Positions 24,156 to 36,800 of a stretch of DNA of 64,000 nt are shown here, one piece after another. Below the pieces are notes generated by a model. The model saw only the letters and a program-made list of their open reading frames with translations. It ran no database searches and had not been told where the DNA came from. The position numbers were made by a program, and so were the translations under genes. Position 1 is the first letter of the stretch, and each line of letters opens with the position of its first letter. The DNA comes from Steromphala cineraria (lineage: Eukaryota > Mollusca > Gastropoda > Trochida > Trochidae). The stretch lies in the NCBI GenBank assembly GCA_916613615.1, contig OU744724.1, forward strand, positions 28,320,171-28,384,170, given 5' to 3'.

Positions 24156-24532
24156 GATGTTAGTAGAGGTGTAACGATACGGCAATACATTATCGTATCA
24201 TGATATATGAGTCACAATATATCGTATCGTATGATGCGTATCAGGATACATAAAATGGTGATAAATTCTCAATGTAGATGCTGAAAATTTCGATACATTA
24301 AAAAGATAATACATTATGCACACAACAACCTATTCTAAAATTTGGAAATTTGATTATATTACAATTACAAGTTTCAAGTAAATTCTTACTTAAGATTACC
24401 GGACTCCAAAAGTTTGTGAAAAATTTTTGTCTGGAGATTATTTGTATCGGGATACGTGTCGTATCGTGACCCCAATATCGGGATCTGTATCACATCGCAA
24501 CCCTCCTGTATCGTTACACCTCTAGATGTTAG
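24156..24532. mobile_element. hAT-type MITE with 8-bp target duplication (copy 2)
   Basis: The 361-bp element (24164-24524) has termini TAGAGGTGTAACGATAC / GTATCGTTACACCTCTA and perfect 8-bp flanking repeats GATGTTAG (24156-24163, 24525-24532). It shares its termini and the repeated gatacg/cgtatc interior with the copy at 16937-17210, differing at several positions (GTAAC against GTGAC), so they are two members of one family or close subfamilies. Confidence 0.9.
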
Positions 24533-24664
24533 GCAACAACTGACATTAATTTGCTTGGAAGGAAAAGTTTCCCTGCAATAGTGATGAAGTTTGAGAAACC
24601 TTAAGTATTGTTTTTCATACCTTTATAAATATCATGTTTAATAATTTAATCCATAGATTGTGTA

Positions 24665-24670
24665 AATAAA
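24665..24670 (+). terminator. Possible COA6 distal polyadenylation signal
   Basis: AATAAA about 1.2 kb after the COA6 stop codon. If used, the foldback element and MITE copy 2 would be inside the COA6 3' UTR. No closer AATAAA was noticed. Confidence 0.25.
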
Positions 24671-24869
24671 ATTTAAAAACATATTTTTCTCTTTTTTGTT
24701 TGAAATGCTTCATAATGAGTTTGGTATTCTGCAGTGTGTGATAAATTAAAATAATATGACATACAAGTAAGTGTATAAAGTAAGATATGTACTGAATGTG
24801 TGTAACTTGTTAAGAGATTGAACTTTTGAATGCTTTCTGGACATCTTTTTTTCATGACCAGTGTTTCAG

Positions 24870-25217
24870 CATTCTCTCCCCACAATAGCAGATCAAGTCA
24901 TGTAATGTTGATACAGTCTCTGTTCTATTACGCAGACTTTGTGGGCTAAAATGTGAGATGCCTGATTGGAGACATTCAAAGTTAGTTGTGCAAACAGCAA
25001 CGCTGTTTTAAAACCATCATTTTGACTACTGAGTAATGGCAAAAGCATTGTGATATGAAGCTAGAAGCGTTGTCATTTGATAAAGAAATTCAAATGGATT
25101 GTGGTGCAATTTATTTTTTCGCAAGGGGGAACTGCCGGAACCCACCGATTTCATAGTAATAGAACATAGGCTGTATCAACATTTCCTGACTTGATCTGCC
25201 TCTGTGGGGAGAGAATG
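24870..25217. mobile_element. Foldback element with ~62-bp arms
   Basis: Left arm 24870-24931 (cattctctccccacaatagc... ctgttctattac) and right arm 25156-25217 (gtaatagaacat... ctctgtggggagagaatg) are inverted copies with a few mismatches, around a 224-bp spacer with no coding capacity. Confidence 0.7.
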
Positions 25218-25266
25218 GTGTTTCTGGAGAAAATTTATCATCTACAAGTATTTCCTTTTCATCATC

Positions 25267-25470
25267 TTAAAGGGACAGTCCTATCAGGGTATTTATTGTG
25301 GAATCAAAATTCAGTTTATGCATTTAATGCTATAAGTACATGAGTATGACACCAAGTTGAAACTTGTTAATGGGGGTAACGTTTTTGTTGATTATACTTG
25401 AAAACTTGATAAAGAAGAGCACACAAGCGAATTTCATTTCCACAATACCCAGATAGGACTGTCCCTTTAA
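25267..25470. mobile_element. TTAA-flanked MITE
   Basis: A 196-bp element (25271-25466) has termini AGGGACAGTCCTATC / GATAGGACTGTCCCT, perfect over 15 bp with further subterminal pairing (GGGTATTTATTGTGGA against TCCACAATACCC). It is bounded by TTAA on both sides (25267-25270, 25467-25470). This is a piggyBac/Kolobok-like signature; no transposase is present. Confidence 0.85.
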
Positions 25471-27538
25471 ATATTTGTGTGGTAAATGAACACCTTTGTT
25501 GAGGAAAGTTGTCACAATCTTACCTGACCTCAATCACTGGCTTTATTGCTGTTAACACAAAAGTCTTTAAGTATACTGAGACCACTGAAGATGACACAAG
25601 ACAGCACTAAATTTAGAAGTCCATGATCGAGACTGGCAAGTTGTTGGGGAACTTGCAGATTTCTTTCTTTGTATAAGTTTTAGGAAAATGATGATGTAAG
25701 TTAAGAAAGGGTGAGAATAAAAGTCTCTTACTACAGTTATTGCCCTGTATTGTGACATGAGCATTAACTTGTTTATTAAAATAAATCACAGGAATCTGAT
25801 ATTTGAAATTTTTATTTGTTTTGGTATTTCTCAATTATCATATATATTTACATAACAATGCACAACAAAAGTAAGACTACCGGTACTTACAGTAAGATAT
25901 TTATGGCAGTAGCAAATACTAGCAATATGATTAATTAATGATTGTTACTCTTGTGGTTATTAACATGAATGGGCAGTAACCATGAAGACAATTACAACAA
26001 ATGCCATTTTTTATATAAAGATTGATTGCACTCGTTTGTCCATTAACTAAACTTGATATAATTTGACTTAATAACTTATGTTTAACATAAAACCCATATT
26101 TCCCTTTACATTTTGGTTTTCCAGACATTTTATTGAATTAAAGTTAAAAATCCTTCTTTTGTTAACAGTTCTTACTTCAATGACTCACAAGGGCATACAG
26201 GTTACAATTTTCTGATAAACACTACATGAATATTATGTACATATTATATACAGCAAAGTCTCCAAGTGACAGGCGTTTAGCATGTTAACACGAGATTCAT
26301 GATTCAATACCTAACAGCTTCTATCAGTACAGACTTGTCAAAAATGACATGTAAATTATTCCAAGAGAGAAATAATAAAAGATATCTTTGCAAAGTACAT
26401 GATCTTCTATATTGAAATAGCCCATGTATAGTTCTAGTACCAAACTATTACTCCCATTACTATTATTCTTGTTTTACAACCCTTTGAGTTTGTTGCATAC
26501 ATAAAAGTATGCAGTGAGAACATTTTGGTTCTCATTTTGCTTATACCTTTCTAATTATTTTTCTAAATTTAAGAATGTCAGTTTTTGTCTTGATGCATTA
26601 CCGAAACGTTTCTGTTGTAACTTTTCTTTTTCAAGACACTCCGAAGTCAGAGCACGGTGCAACGATTTGAAAAATCAGTTCTAATCTTGATCCTTAAGTA
26701 TGACGGTCAAGGTCACCCCATCAATGTCCAAATTCTAGCAACCATTGCTATGGATGAGGGATTTTCATCTTGGACATTCTAACCGAGAAAGTGGTGATTC
26801 ATTGATGATTTGTCAATGTGATGTAAATTCACAGCAAATCTCCATCAACAACAGATGAATGTTTCTCAGCACTTTTGTGTAGTTTAGACGAATCTCCTTC
26901 AACATTCAACTTCACAATAGTGAATGTAAATGAAGAGATAGATGGGACTGGTTAAATAGATGATTTGTTCTGCTTGAGGGGGGCCGCATGTCATACTGAA
27001 ACAAGCAAATAGAAGATGAGATAAAATAACATTTAAAGATCAACTCTGGGATTTTTATAACATATTTTTCGCTTTGATACGAACCAAAATGTTACATGAG
27101 GTGATATTAAGTCAAAACATCTAAGATGTTCCTCAGTACATGGCAAATATCTAAAAAAAACACCTGTTTTCGATGAAAATCTCCAAAGAAACTTATGTAT
27201 GTAAATACTCATTGACCACAGGACCAATTTGCATGGAGACCAATTATAGAACATATCAACTCCTAAGTGTCTTTCTTGCTGCCTTAGATAAGTTACTTTT
27301 CAAAATAACGTTTGACCAAATGCGCCACTGTCAAGTTTTCCATCATAATGATGGCTTTATATCCTCAAATTGGTCCTGTACAAAACTGAAAATATGTCTA
27401 TCTAAAGACATCAATGATAGAATTTGGTAAGTGTGATAATACAAACGTATCTGTATTTAGATGAGAAAAAGGAAAGTATGGAAGTATTTGAGTTAAACAA
27501 ACTTATATTAGCTCCTTATTAATGAACTTGTACAATAT
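25471..27538. other. Region between COA6 and BRMS1L 3' ends, no gene recognised
   Basis: AT-rich. I looked on the minus strand for a further BRMS1L C-terminal exon (the GEWY-containing tail of vertebrate BRMS1L) and found none. Part of this may be BRMS1L 3' UTR. Confidence 0.45.
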
Positions 27539-30486
27539 TTAACACTTACATTCTGGTTTTCGCTTGTGACTTTGTTGTTTGAGGGCTTTTTTGATTGCTG
27601 TCCAGTCGTCTATCACTTCCACATCTTTTAGCATATAAACAATATATGGACGTACTACAGTTAAGGAGAAAAGAGATTGATAAATTAATTTTTACACCTT
27701 TAAGAAATCACTTTATTTAATATACAAGCTAGCCATTAAATTGTTTTTATTCAAATCAATCAACCTTTAAATCAATTATATGTTTCTAAAAATTTTATTA
27801 TTTCTTGAAATGGAATATTTGAAATATGTTTTAAAATAATACATAAAATCTGCAGTGAGAATTATTTAACATGGCTATTGCATGTAACAGCAGTGATGAA
27901 TCTTCAAAGACAACCTGATGAGCCCAGACACTCGCTATCAAAAGGTCTTGTGAGTGCAGGCAGATTTACCGTGAGTCCCTCAGTAATAAGCAAATAGCAT
28001 TAGGAAACAAACTTTGAGCCCTGGAAACCTGAAACCTTTTAATGGATCTTATCAAAATGTTATGAGTATTTGCTGAAAGACTTTGGGGTGAATTTATTAG
28101 TAATGTAAATTTTTTCACTGCCAAAAGGATATCAGAGACAGTGACAGGCTTTCTTCGCCTGTCTGGGTTGAAGGGGTCTGTTGTTTTCTTCTTTTTCTTC
28201 TGTGTGAGAGATTCATTCCATAAATCTGAAACAAATTCAAAATATATATGTCAGTGTTGTTCCTAGGTGATCAGACAAGGGTGTCATTTAACTAATCGAT
28301 GCTACGATGTATACCTAGTAGTTCCTACGCAAATATTAAAACATTGACCTTGCTTATCTAACCCTTGCTGTCGACCCTGGACTTTCTGGTTTGCTAAAAG
28401 CACCCTAACCAGCGATAATTCGCTATTTCTAGTCATCTCCCTTACTAAATCCAATCACTGACAATCTATTTGACAAACCAATTTTTTCAAATGATTATTT
28501 TCTCGGTTGTTTTCCGTGTTACAATACTTGCACTGATATATTAAAGGTTAAATTAAATATATTGATCTACACTTCACAGGTTCTACTTTCTCTTTACAAA
28601 TTCTTCAGTAGACTGTTTAAGCTTTGTGAGGAAGATGATGCTACGAATGAAGCCTAGGCTGATTTCTATTATTTCATTATTGTGTCTTTTTATCGATAGA
28701 ATATCAATAAATTTAGTTGTTTGAGAGGCATTCTAGCAGTTGATGGTCATTTGTCAAATAAGGAATTGTTCATCCATAGAATTACTCTGGTCTTCCTTAA
28801 TAAATTCAGCTTTCAAAGCTTAATATACACCTTACCTGATGAGATGTCAATATTATTTCTATCTTCTTCCAGTCTTCGGATCTTCTCTTCAAGTTCTTGT
28901 TTTACGGTATCATAAAGTATGATCTTTTCACTCTGCAAGCAAAGGAGCAAAAACAAACCATAAATATAATTTTTCCCTTTTAATGAAAGAGTAGAATTAT
29001 CTGTTTGGTGAATAACTAAAAGGTAATTGCCCTACTCTCACAAAATAATCTGAATCTTTATAACATTTAAGTCACTTTGGAAACAATTATTCATCTTTAA
29101 TATCTAATGGAGTGGGTTATGCAAATGGCAAATGCATCATGATATCACCACTAAACTAGAACAAATATGACTTTGTCTGTATAAAAAATGTCACTTAGTC
29201 TAATGAAGAAAAGATAGACCAAATAATTTTACCTCCATATTTTGATAAGAAGACAGTTCTTCACTTTCAAATCGGCCCTTTATGCAGGCTATCCTGAGCT
29301 CTCGAAAAATACCTGAAAAGTTACAAATCGAATTAAGGTAACATGTTTTATATCTGCTTTACTTGTACATCTTCATAAAAAGATAGTTTGTTTGGGTAGG
29401 AGTTTATGTCACTTCCTTCATTGTTGTAGTAAGGTGAGGTGAGGTGAGTTGGTTTGTGATTTATTGAACATGTGACTTCAAAGTCATTATTATTTACAAT
29501 ATTTTCATCACTTTGTTACATATTTTTTCATATCTTTTTAAATAAATTTGAAAATAATATCTTCAATTTCATTTTTATCGAAACAGGGTGAAACTGTTAT
29601 GCATTTAAAAATATTGGTATTTTTGCACTATAATATAATGAAGTTTTTACCTGCAACTTGTGTGCGAATGCGCATATTGTCCTGAAGTTGAGCTAGAGGG
29701 TTGAGATATTCAATGGCTTTACCAGCCTTTACCTCTTCCAACTTGGCGATGACCTGAGCGTTTCTCTCTCTATATAATCTGGAGCATTATCAAACATAAT
29801 ATATTATTCGTTAAGCATATCTTTTTGAATTATTATTATTTTGTTTTCCAAAAATCAAATCAAAGTTTATAAAATAGTTACTTAAAAACTTGTTTTATCA
29901 TATCAAAAAATGTCTTATCAATTAAATTTTAAAGAAAACAAAGCATATTTATTATGAGAGATAAGAGATGACTTACTGTTCTTTTAGTTCACTGAATTGT
30001 CTTTCAAGTTCTGTCATGTCATCAAGACATTCATTTCTTCGACGTTCACTTTCTTCTTCATCAAGTTCTGAAAGCAAAATTATCACTATTCAGATCATGA
30101 CCTATAACCTTATAAACATATCCATGAACTAATAAGCGTTAGAGTGTCCCAAGAAAGTGAGAATCACTGAGACACTCTACTCACTTTTTAAAAAAAATAT
30201 ACCGTATAAAAAAATGTTTTTTTAGATTTTTTTAACATGACAAAATGACAGTATTCTTTTATAATAAGAAAATTAATCGGCACCAAAATGTCAAGAAAAT
30301 TAATATTTTAGATGAAACCTTGATGCATATATTTGAATCTTAGAAAATAGTACCTGAAGTATCCTCGTCTTCGCCTTCAGATGTTGCCGAGCCAGTCTCG
30401 TCATCGGAACTTTTGTCGCTATCACCTTGATCCTGGTCCATTTCTTCTTCCTCCGTCTCTCCTCGGTCATTTTCTATTAATGGCAT
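27539..30486 (-). CDS. BRMS1L: BRMS1/BRMS1-like, Sin3-HDAC complex subunit
   Basis: Seven exons on the minus strand: 30486-30354, 30067-29977, 29778-29651, 29312-29233, 28932-28836, 28225-28133 and 27651-27539. All junctions stay in frame (244 residues; human BRMS1 is 246). The acidic N-terminus starts [11 protein letters not shown] Sds3-like coiled-coil core follows: [60 protein letters not shown], then [20 protein letters not shown] and [13 protein letters not shown]. It ends KRKPECKC, like the short BRMS1 tail. The family scaffolds Sin3-HDAC1/2 corepressor complexes. A strong donor (AAT|GTAAGT) just before the stop leaves open a longer BRMS1L-type form. Intron 6 has AT-AC ends. The start codon lies 111 bp from a giant foldback insertion. 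Confidence 0.93.
27652..28132 (-). other. U12-type AT-AC intron in BRMS1L
   Basis: On the minus strand the intron starts ATATCCTTTT directly after GTCTCTG and ends TCCTTAACTGTAGTAC. These match the U12 5' splice site (RTATCCTTT), the U12 branch site (TCCTTAAC, 27667-27660) and an AC terminus about 10 nt later. Only these ends give the conserved VSGPYIVYML; no GT-AG choice does. Confidence 0.85.
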
Positions 30487-30586
30487 GGTAATAATTCTAT
30501 CTTATTGCAATAAATAGCAAATTTGAGGTACTTAACTTCAACATGTACTAAAATTCAAAAGTAAACAGTAAACAAGCGCCCAAGCA

Positions 30587-30596
30587 GGTGCTCGTT
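30587..30596. repeat. Left target-site duplication of the giant foldback element
   Basis: GGTGCTCGTT, identical and in the same orientation as 55510-55519, lies immediately outside the GGTAA terminus. Confidence 0.88.
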
Positions 30597-30869
30597 GGTA
30601 ACGTCTATATTCCATTCACATGGCGACCACCTATTTTCCTCGTTTTTATCGATTGGTACGACCTTGCGTATTATTGCATAGCGACTTCTATAAATAGAAA
30701 TCCCAAAACATGCGTTCAGAAGCTAAAACTATCGCGAGCGCTGACGAAATACGAACGGGAGTGCTGCATTATCATAGTTTCAAGAAGATATACTCAACAT
30801 AAGCAGTTAGAGTATGTCTATAGCTTGCAGCAACCTTCTAACGGAAAGTAACACACAAATATAAAATCT

Positions 30870-33800
30870 TTTTTTTTTCAGATAAACAATGGATTTAAAA
30901 TGTAAACAAGTGGTGTCATTTACATACAGTGGTCAATGTGTGGATGAGATTGAGACGTTGGTTATTCAGGGGTAAAGACGGCGTCTCCTTTAAATCATTA
31001 GGCTTATAGACAACGAACCATTACTCAATATTACCCATTTATACATTTTTATACCTCCAAAAAGAAAACTATAGATTATGTTGAAAATTTAATAAGATAC
31101 AGATGGTACAAAGTGGTCGACGAATGGATGAGATTTCGAAATAGGTTATAAAGGGAAAAGGGAGGTCTTATTCAAATCTTTACAGACAACTAACCGTAAT
31201 CAATATCACCAAATATAACTATCTGGCCTTAAGTCTACATCCTGATGTACCCCTCCATAAAGAAAGATATAGAATTTGTTGAAAATTAGATAAAATACAG
31301 AAGTTAAAAAGTGGTCGACGAATGGATGAGATTTAGACATTGCTCATATAGGGAAAAGGGAGGTCTTATTCAAATGTTTAAAGAAAACTGACCGTTATCA
31401 ATATCACTATATATAAGTATTTGGCCTTTAGTCTACATCCTGATGTTCCCCTCCATAAAGAAAAATATAGAATTTGTTGGAAATGAAATAGAATATTGAA
31501 GTTAAGAAGTGGTCGACGAATGGATGAGATTTAGACATTGCTTATATAGGGGGAAAGGGAGGTCTTATTCAAATCTTTACAGAAAACTGACCGTTATCAA
31601 TAACACTTAATATAAGTATTTGGCCTTTAGTCTACATCCTGATGTACCCCCCCATAAAGAAAAATATAGAATTTGTTGGAAATGAAATAGAATATTGAAG
31701 TTAAGAAGTGGTCGACGAATGGATGAGATTTAGACATTGCTTATATAGGGGGAAAGGGAGGTCTTATTCAAATCTTTACAGACAACTGACCGTTATCAAT
31801 AACACTTAATATAAGTATTTGGCCTTTAGTCTACATCCTGATGTACCCCTCCATAAAGAAAATATAGAATTTGTTGAAAATTAAATAAAATACAGAAGTT
31901 ACAAAGTGGTCGACGAATGGATGAGATTTAGACATAGGTTATATAGGGAAAAGGGAGGTCTTATTGAAATCTTTACAGAAAACTGACCGTTATCAATATC
32001 ACTATATATAAGTATTTGGCCTTTAGTCTACATCCTGATGTACCCCTCGATAAAGAAAAAAATAGAATTTGTTGGAAATGAAATAGAATATTGAAGTTAC
32101 AAAGTGGTCGACGAATGGATGAGATTTAGTCATAGCTTATATAGGGAAAAGGGTGGTCTTATTCAAATCTTCACAAACAACTGACCGTTATCAATATCAC
32201 TTAATATAAGTATTTGGCCTTTAGTCTACATCCTGATGTACACCTCCATAAAGAAAGATATAGAATTTGTTCAAAATTAAATAAAATACAGAAGTTACAA
32301 AGTGGTCGACGAATGGATGAGATTTAGACATAGGTTATATAGGGAAAAGGGAGGTCTTATTGAAATCTTTACAGACAACTGACCGTTATCAATATCACTA
32401 TATATAAGTATTTGGCCTTCAGTCTACATCCTGATGTACACATCCATAAAGAAAAATATAGAATTTGTTGAAAATTAAATAAAATACAGATGTTATAAAG
32501 TGGTCGACGAATGGATGAGATTTAGACATTGCTTATATGGGGGAAAGGGAGGTCTTATTCAAATCTTTACAGACAACTGACCGTTATCAATATCACTTAA
32601 TATAAGTATTTGGCCTTTAGTCTACATCCCGATGTACCCATCCATAAAGAAAAATATAGAATTTGTTCAAAATTAAATAAAATACAGAAGTTAAAAAGTG
32701 GTCGACGAATGGATGAGATTTAGACATAGGTTATATATAGGGAAAAGGAAGGTCTTATTCAAATCTTTACAGACAACTGACCGTTATCAATACCACTTAA
32801 TATAAGTATTTGGCCTGTAGTCTACATCCTGATGAACCCCTCCATAAAAAAAAATATTGAATTTGTTGAAAATTAAATAAAATACAGAAGTTACAATGTG
32901 GTCGACGAATGGATGAGATTTAGACATTGTTCATATAGGGAAAAGGGAGGTCTTATTCAAATCTTTACAGACAACTGACCGTTATCAATATCACAATATA
33001 TAAGTATTTGGCCAGTAGTCCACATCCTGATGAACCCCTCCATAAAGAAAAATATAGAATTTGTTGAAAATTAAATAAAATACAGAAGTTACAATGTGGT
33101 CGACGAATGGATGAGATTTAGACATTGTTCATATAGGGAAAAGGGAGGTCTTATATAAATGTTTAAAGAAAACTGACCGTTATCAATATCACTTAATATA
33201 AGTATTTGGCCTTTAGTCTACATCCTGATGTACCCCTCCATAAAGAAAAATACAGAATTTGTTCAAAATTAAATAAAATACAGAAGTTACAAAGTGGTCG
33301 ACGAATGGATGAGATTTAGACATAGGTTATATAGGGAAAAGGGAGGTCTTATTGAAATCTTTACAGAAAACTGACCGTTATCAATATCACTATATATAAG
33401 TATTTGGCCTTTAGTCTACATCCTGATGTACCCCTCCATAAAGAAAAATATAGAATGTGTAGAAAATTAAATAAAATACAGAAGTTAAAATGTGGTCGAC
33501 GAATGGATGAGATTTAGACATAGGTTATATAGGGAAAAGGGAGGTCTTATTGAAATCTTTACAGAAAACTGACCGTTATCAATATCACTTAATATAAGTA
33601 TTTGTCCTGTAGTCTACATCCTGATGTACCCCTCCATAAAGAAAAATATAGAATTTGTTGAAAATTAAATAAAATACAGAAGTTACAATGTGGTCGACGA
33701 ATGGATGAGATTTAGACATTGTTCATATAGGGAAAAGGGAGGTCTTATTGAAATCTTTACAGAAAACTGACCGTTATCAATATCACTATATAAAAGTATT

Positions 33801-36800
33801 TGGCCTTTAGTCTACATCCTGATGTTCCCCTCCATAAAGTAAAATATAGAATTTGTTGAAACTTAAATAAAATACAGAAGTTAAAAAGTGGTCGACGAAT
33901 GGATGAGATTTAGACATAGGTTATATAGGGAAATGGGAGGTCTTTTTGAAATCTTTACAGAAAACTGACCGTTATCAATATCACTATATATAAGTATTTG
34001 GCCTTTAGTCTACATGCTGATGTACCCCTCGATAAAGAAAAAAATAGAATTTGTTGGAAATGAAATAGAATATTGAAGTTACAAAGTGGTCGACGAATGG
34101 ATGAGATTTAGTCATAGCTTATATAGGGAAAAGGGAGGTCTTATTCAAATGTTTACAGACAACTGACCGTTATCAATATCACTATATGTAAGTATTTGGC
34201 CTTTAGTCTACATCCTGATGTACCCATCCATAAAGAAAAATATAGAATTTGTTGAAAATTAAATAAAATACAGAAGTTATAAAGTGGTCGACGAATGGAT
34301 GAGATTTAGACATTGCTTATATGGGGGAAAGGGAGGTCTTATTCAAAGCTTTACAGACAACTGACCGTTATCAATATCACTTAATATAAGTATTTGGCCT
34401 TTAGTCTACATCCTGATGTACCCATCCATAAAGAAAAATATAGAATTTGTTCAAAATTAAATAAAATACAGAAGTTACAAAGTGGTCGACTAATGGATGA
34501 GATTTAGACATAGGTTATATAGGGAAAAGGGAGGTCTTTTTGAAATCTTTACAGAAAACTGACCGTTATCAATATCACTATATATAAGTATTTGGCCTTT
34601 AGTCTACATGCTGATGTACATCTCGATAAAGAAAAAAATAGAATTTGTTGGAAATGAAATAGAATATTGAAGTTACAAAGTGGTCGACGAATGGATGAGA
34701 TTTAGTCATAGCTTATATAGGGAAAAGGGAGGTCTTATTCAAATCTTCACAAACAACTGAGCGTTATCAATATCACTTAATATAAGTATTTGGCCTTTAG
34801 TCTACATCCTGATGTACACTCCATAAAGAAAGATATAGAATTTGTTGAAAATTAAATAAAATACAGAAGTTACAAAGTGGTCGACGAATGGATGAGAGTT
34901 AGACATAGGTTATATAGGGAAAAGGGAGGTCTTATTCAAATGTTTACAGAAAACTGACCGTTATCAATATCACTATATATAAGTATTTGGCCTTTAGTCT
35001 ACATCCTGATGTTCCCCTCCATAAAGAAAAATATAGAATTTGTTGGAAATGAAATAGAATATTGAAGTTAAGAAGTGGTCGACGAATGGATGAGATTTAG
35101 ACATTGCTTATATAGGGGGAAAGGAAGGTCTTATTCAAATCTTTACAGACAACTGACCGTTATCAATATCACTATATATAAGTATTTTGCCTTTAGTCTA
35201 CATCCTGATGTACCCCTCGATAAAGATAATAATAGAATTTGTTGGAAATGAAATAGAATATTGAAGTTACAAAGTGGTCGACGAATGGATGAGATTTAGT
35301 CATAGCTTATATAGGGAAAAGGGAGGTCTTATTCAAATCTTCACAAACAACTGACCGTTATCAATATCACTTAATATAAGTATTTGGCCTTTAATCTACA
35401 TCCTGATGTACACCGCCCTAAAGAAAGAAATAGAATTTGTTAAAAATTAAATAAAATACAGAAGTTACAAAGTGGTCGACGAATGGATGAGATTTAGACA
35501 TAGGTTATATAGGGAAAAGGGGGGTCTTATTCAAATGTTTACAGAAAACTGACCGTTATCAATATCACTATATATAAGTATTTGGCCTTTAGTCTACATC
35601 CTGATGTTCCCCTTCATAAAGAAAAATATAGAATTTGTTGAAAATTAAACAAAATACAGAAGTTATAAAGTGGTCGACGAATGGATGAGATTTAGACATT
35701 GCTTATAAAGGGGGAAAGGGAGGTCTTATTCAAATCTTTACAGACAACTGACCGTTATCAATATCACTTAATATAAGTATTTGGCCTTTAGTCTACATCC
35801 TTATGTACCCCTCTATAAAGAAAAATATAGAATTTGTTCAAAATTAAATAAAATACAGAAGTTAAAAAGTGGTCGACGAATGGATGAGATTTAGACATAG
35901 GTTATATAGGGAAAAGGGAGGTCTTATTCAAATGTTTTCAGAAAACTGACCGTTATCAATATCACTTAATATAAGTATTTGGCCTTTAGTCTACATCCTG
36001 ATGTATCCCTCCATAAAGAAAAATATAGAATTTGTTGAAAATGGAATAAAATACAGAAGTTACAAAGTGGTCGACGAATGGATGAGATTTAGACATAGGT
36101 TATATAGGGAAAAGGGAGGTCTTATTGAAATCTTTACAGAAAACTGACCGTTAACAATATCACTATACATAAGTATTTGGCCTTTAGTCTACATGCTGAT
36201 GTACCCCTCGATAAAGAAAAAAATAGAATTTGTTGGAAATGAAATAGAATATTGAAGTTACAAAGTGGTCGACGAATGGATGAGATTTAGTCATAGCTTA
36301 TATAGGGAAAAGGGAGGTCTTATTCAAATCTTCACAAACAACTGACCGTTATCAATATCACTTAATATAAGTATTTGGCCTTTAGTCTACATCCTGATGT
36401 ACACCTCCATAAAGAAAGATATAGAATTTGTTCAAAATTAAATAAAATACAGAAGTTACAAAGTGGTCGACGAATGGATGAGATTTAGACATAGGTTATA
36501 TAGGGAAAAGGGAGGTCTTATTGAAATCTTTACAGACAACTGACCGTTATCAATATCACAATATATAAGTATTTGGCCTTCAGTCTACATCCTGATGTAC
36601 ACATCCATAAAGAAAAATATAGAATTTGTTGAAAATTAAATAAAATACAGATGTTATAAAGTGGTCGACGAATGGATGAGATTTAGACATTGCTTATATG
36701 GGGGAAAGGGAGGTCTTATTCAAATCTTTACAGACAACTGACCGTTATCAATATCACTTAATATAAGTATTTGGCCTTTAGTCTACATCCTGATGTACCC

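Noticed and set aside
30588..30851. 88-codon frame near the left end of the giant element as a possible transposase
   Set aside because: It lies over the terminal inverted repeat and is not similar to any transposase; the right end gives an unrelated frame in the same region.
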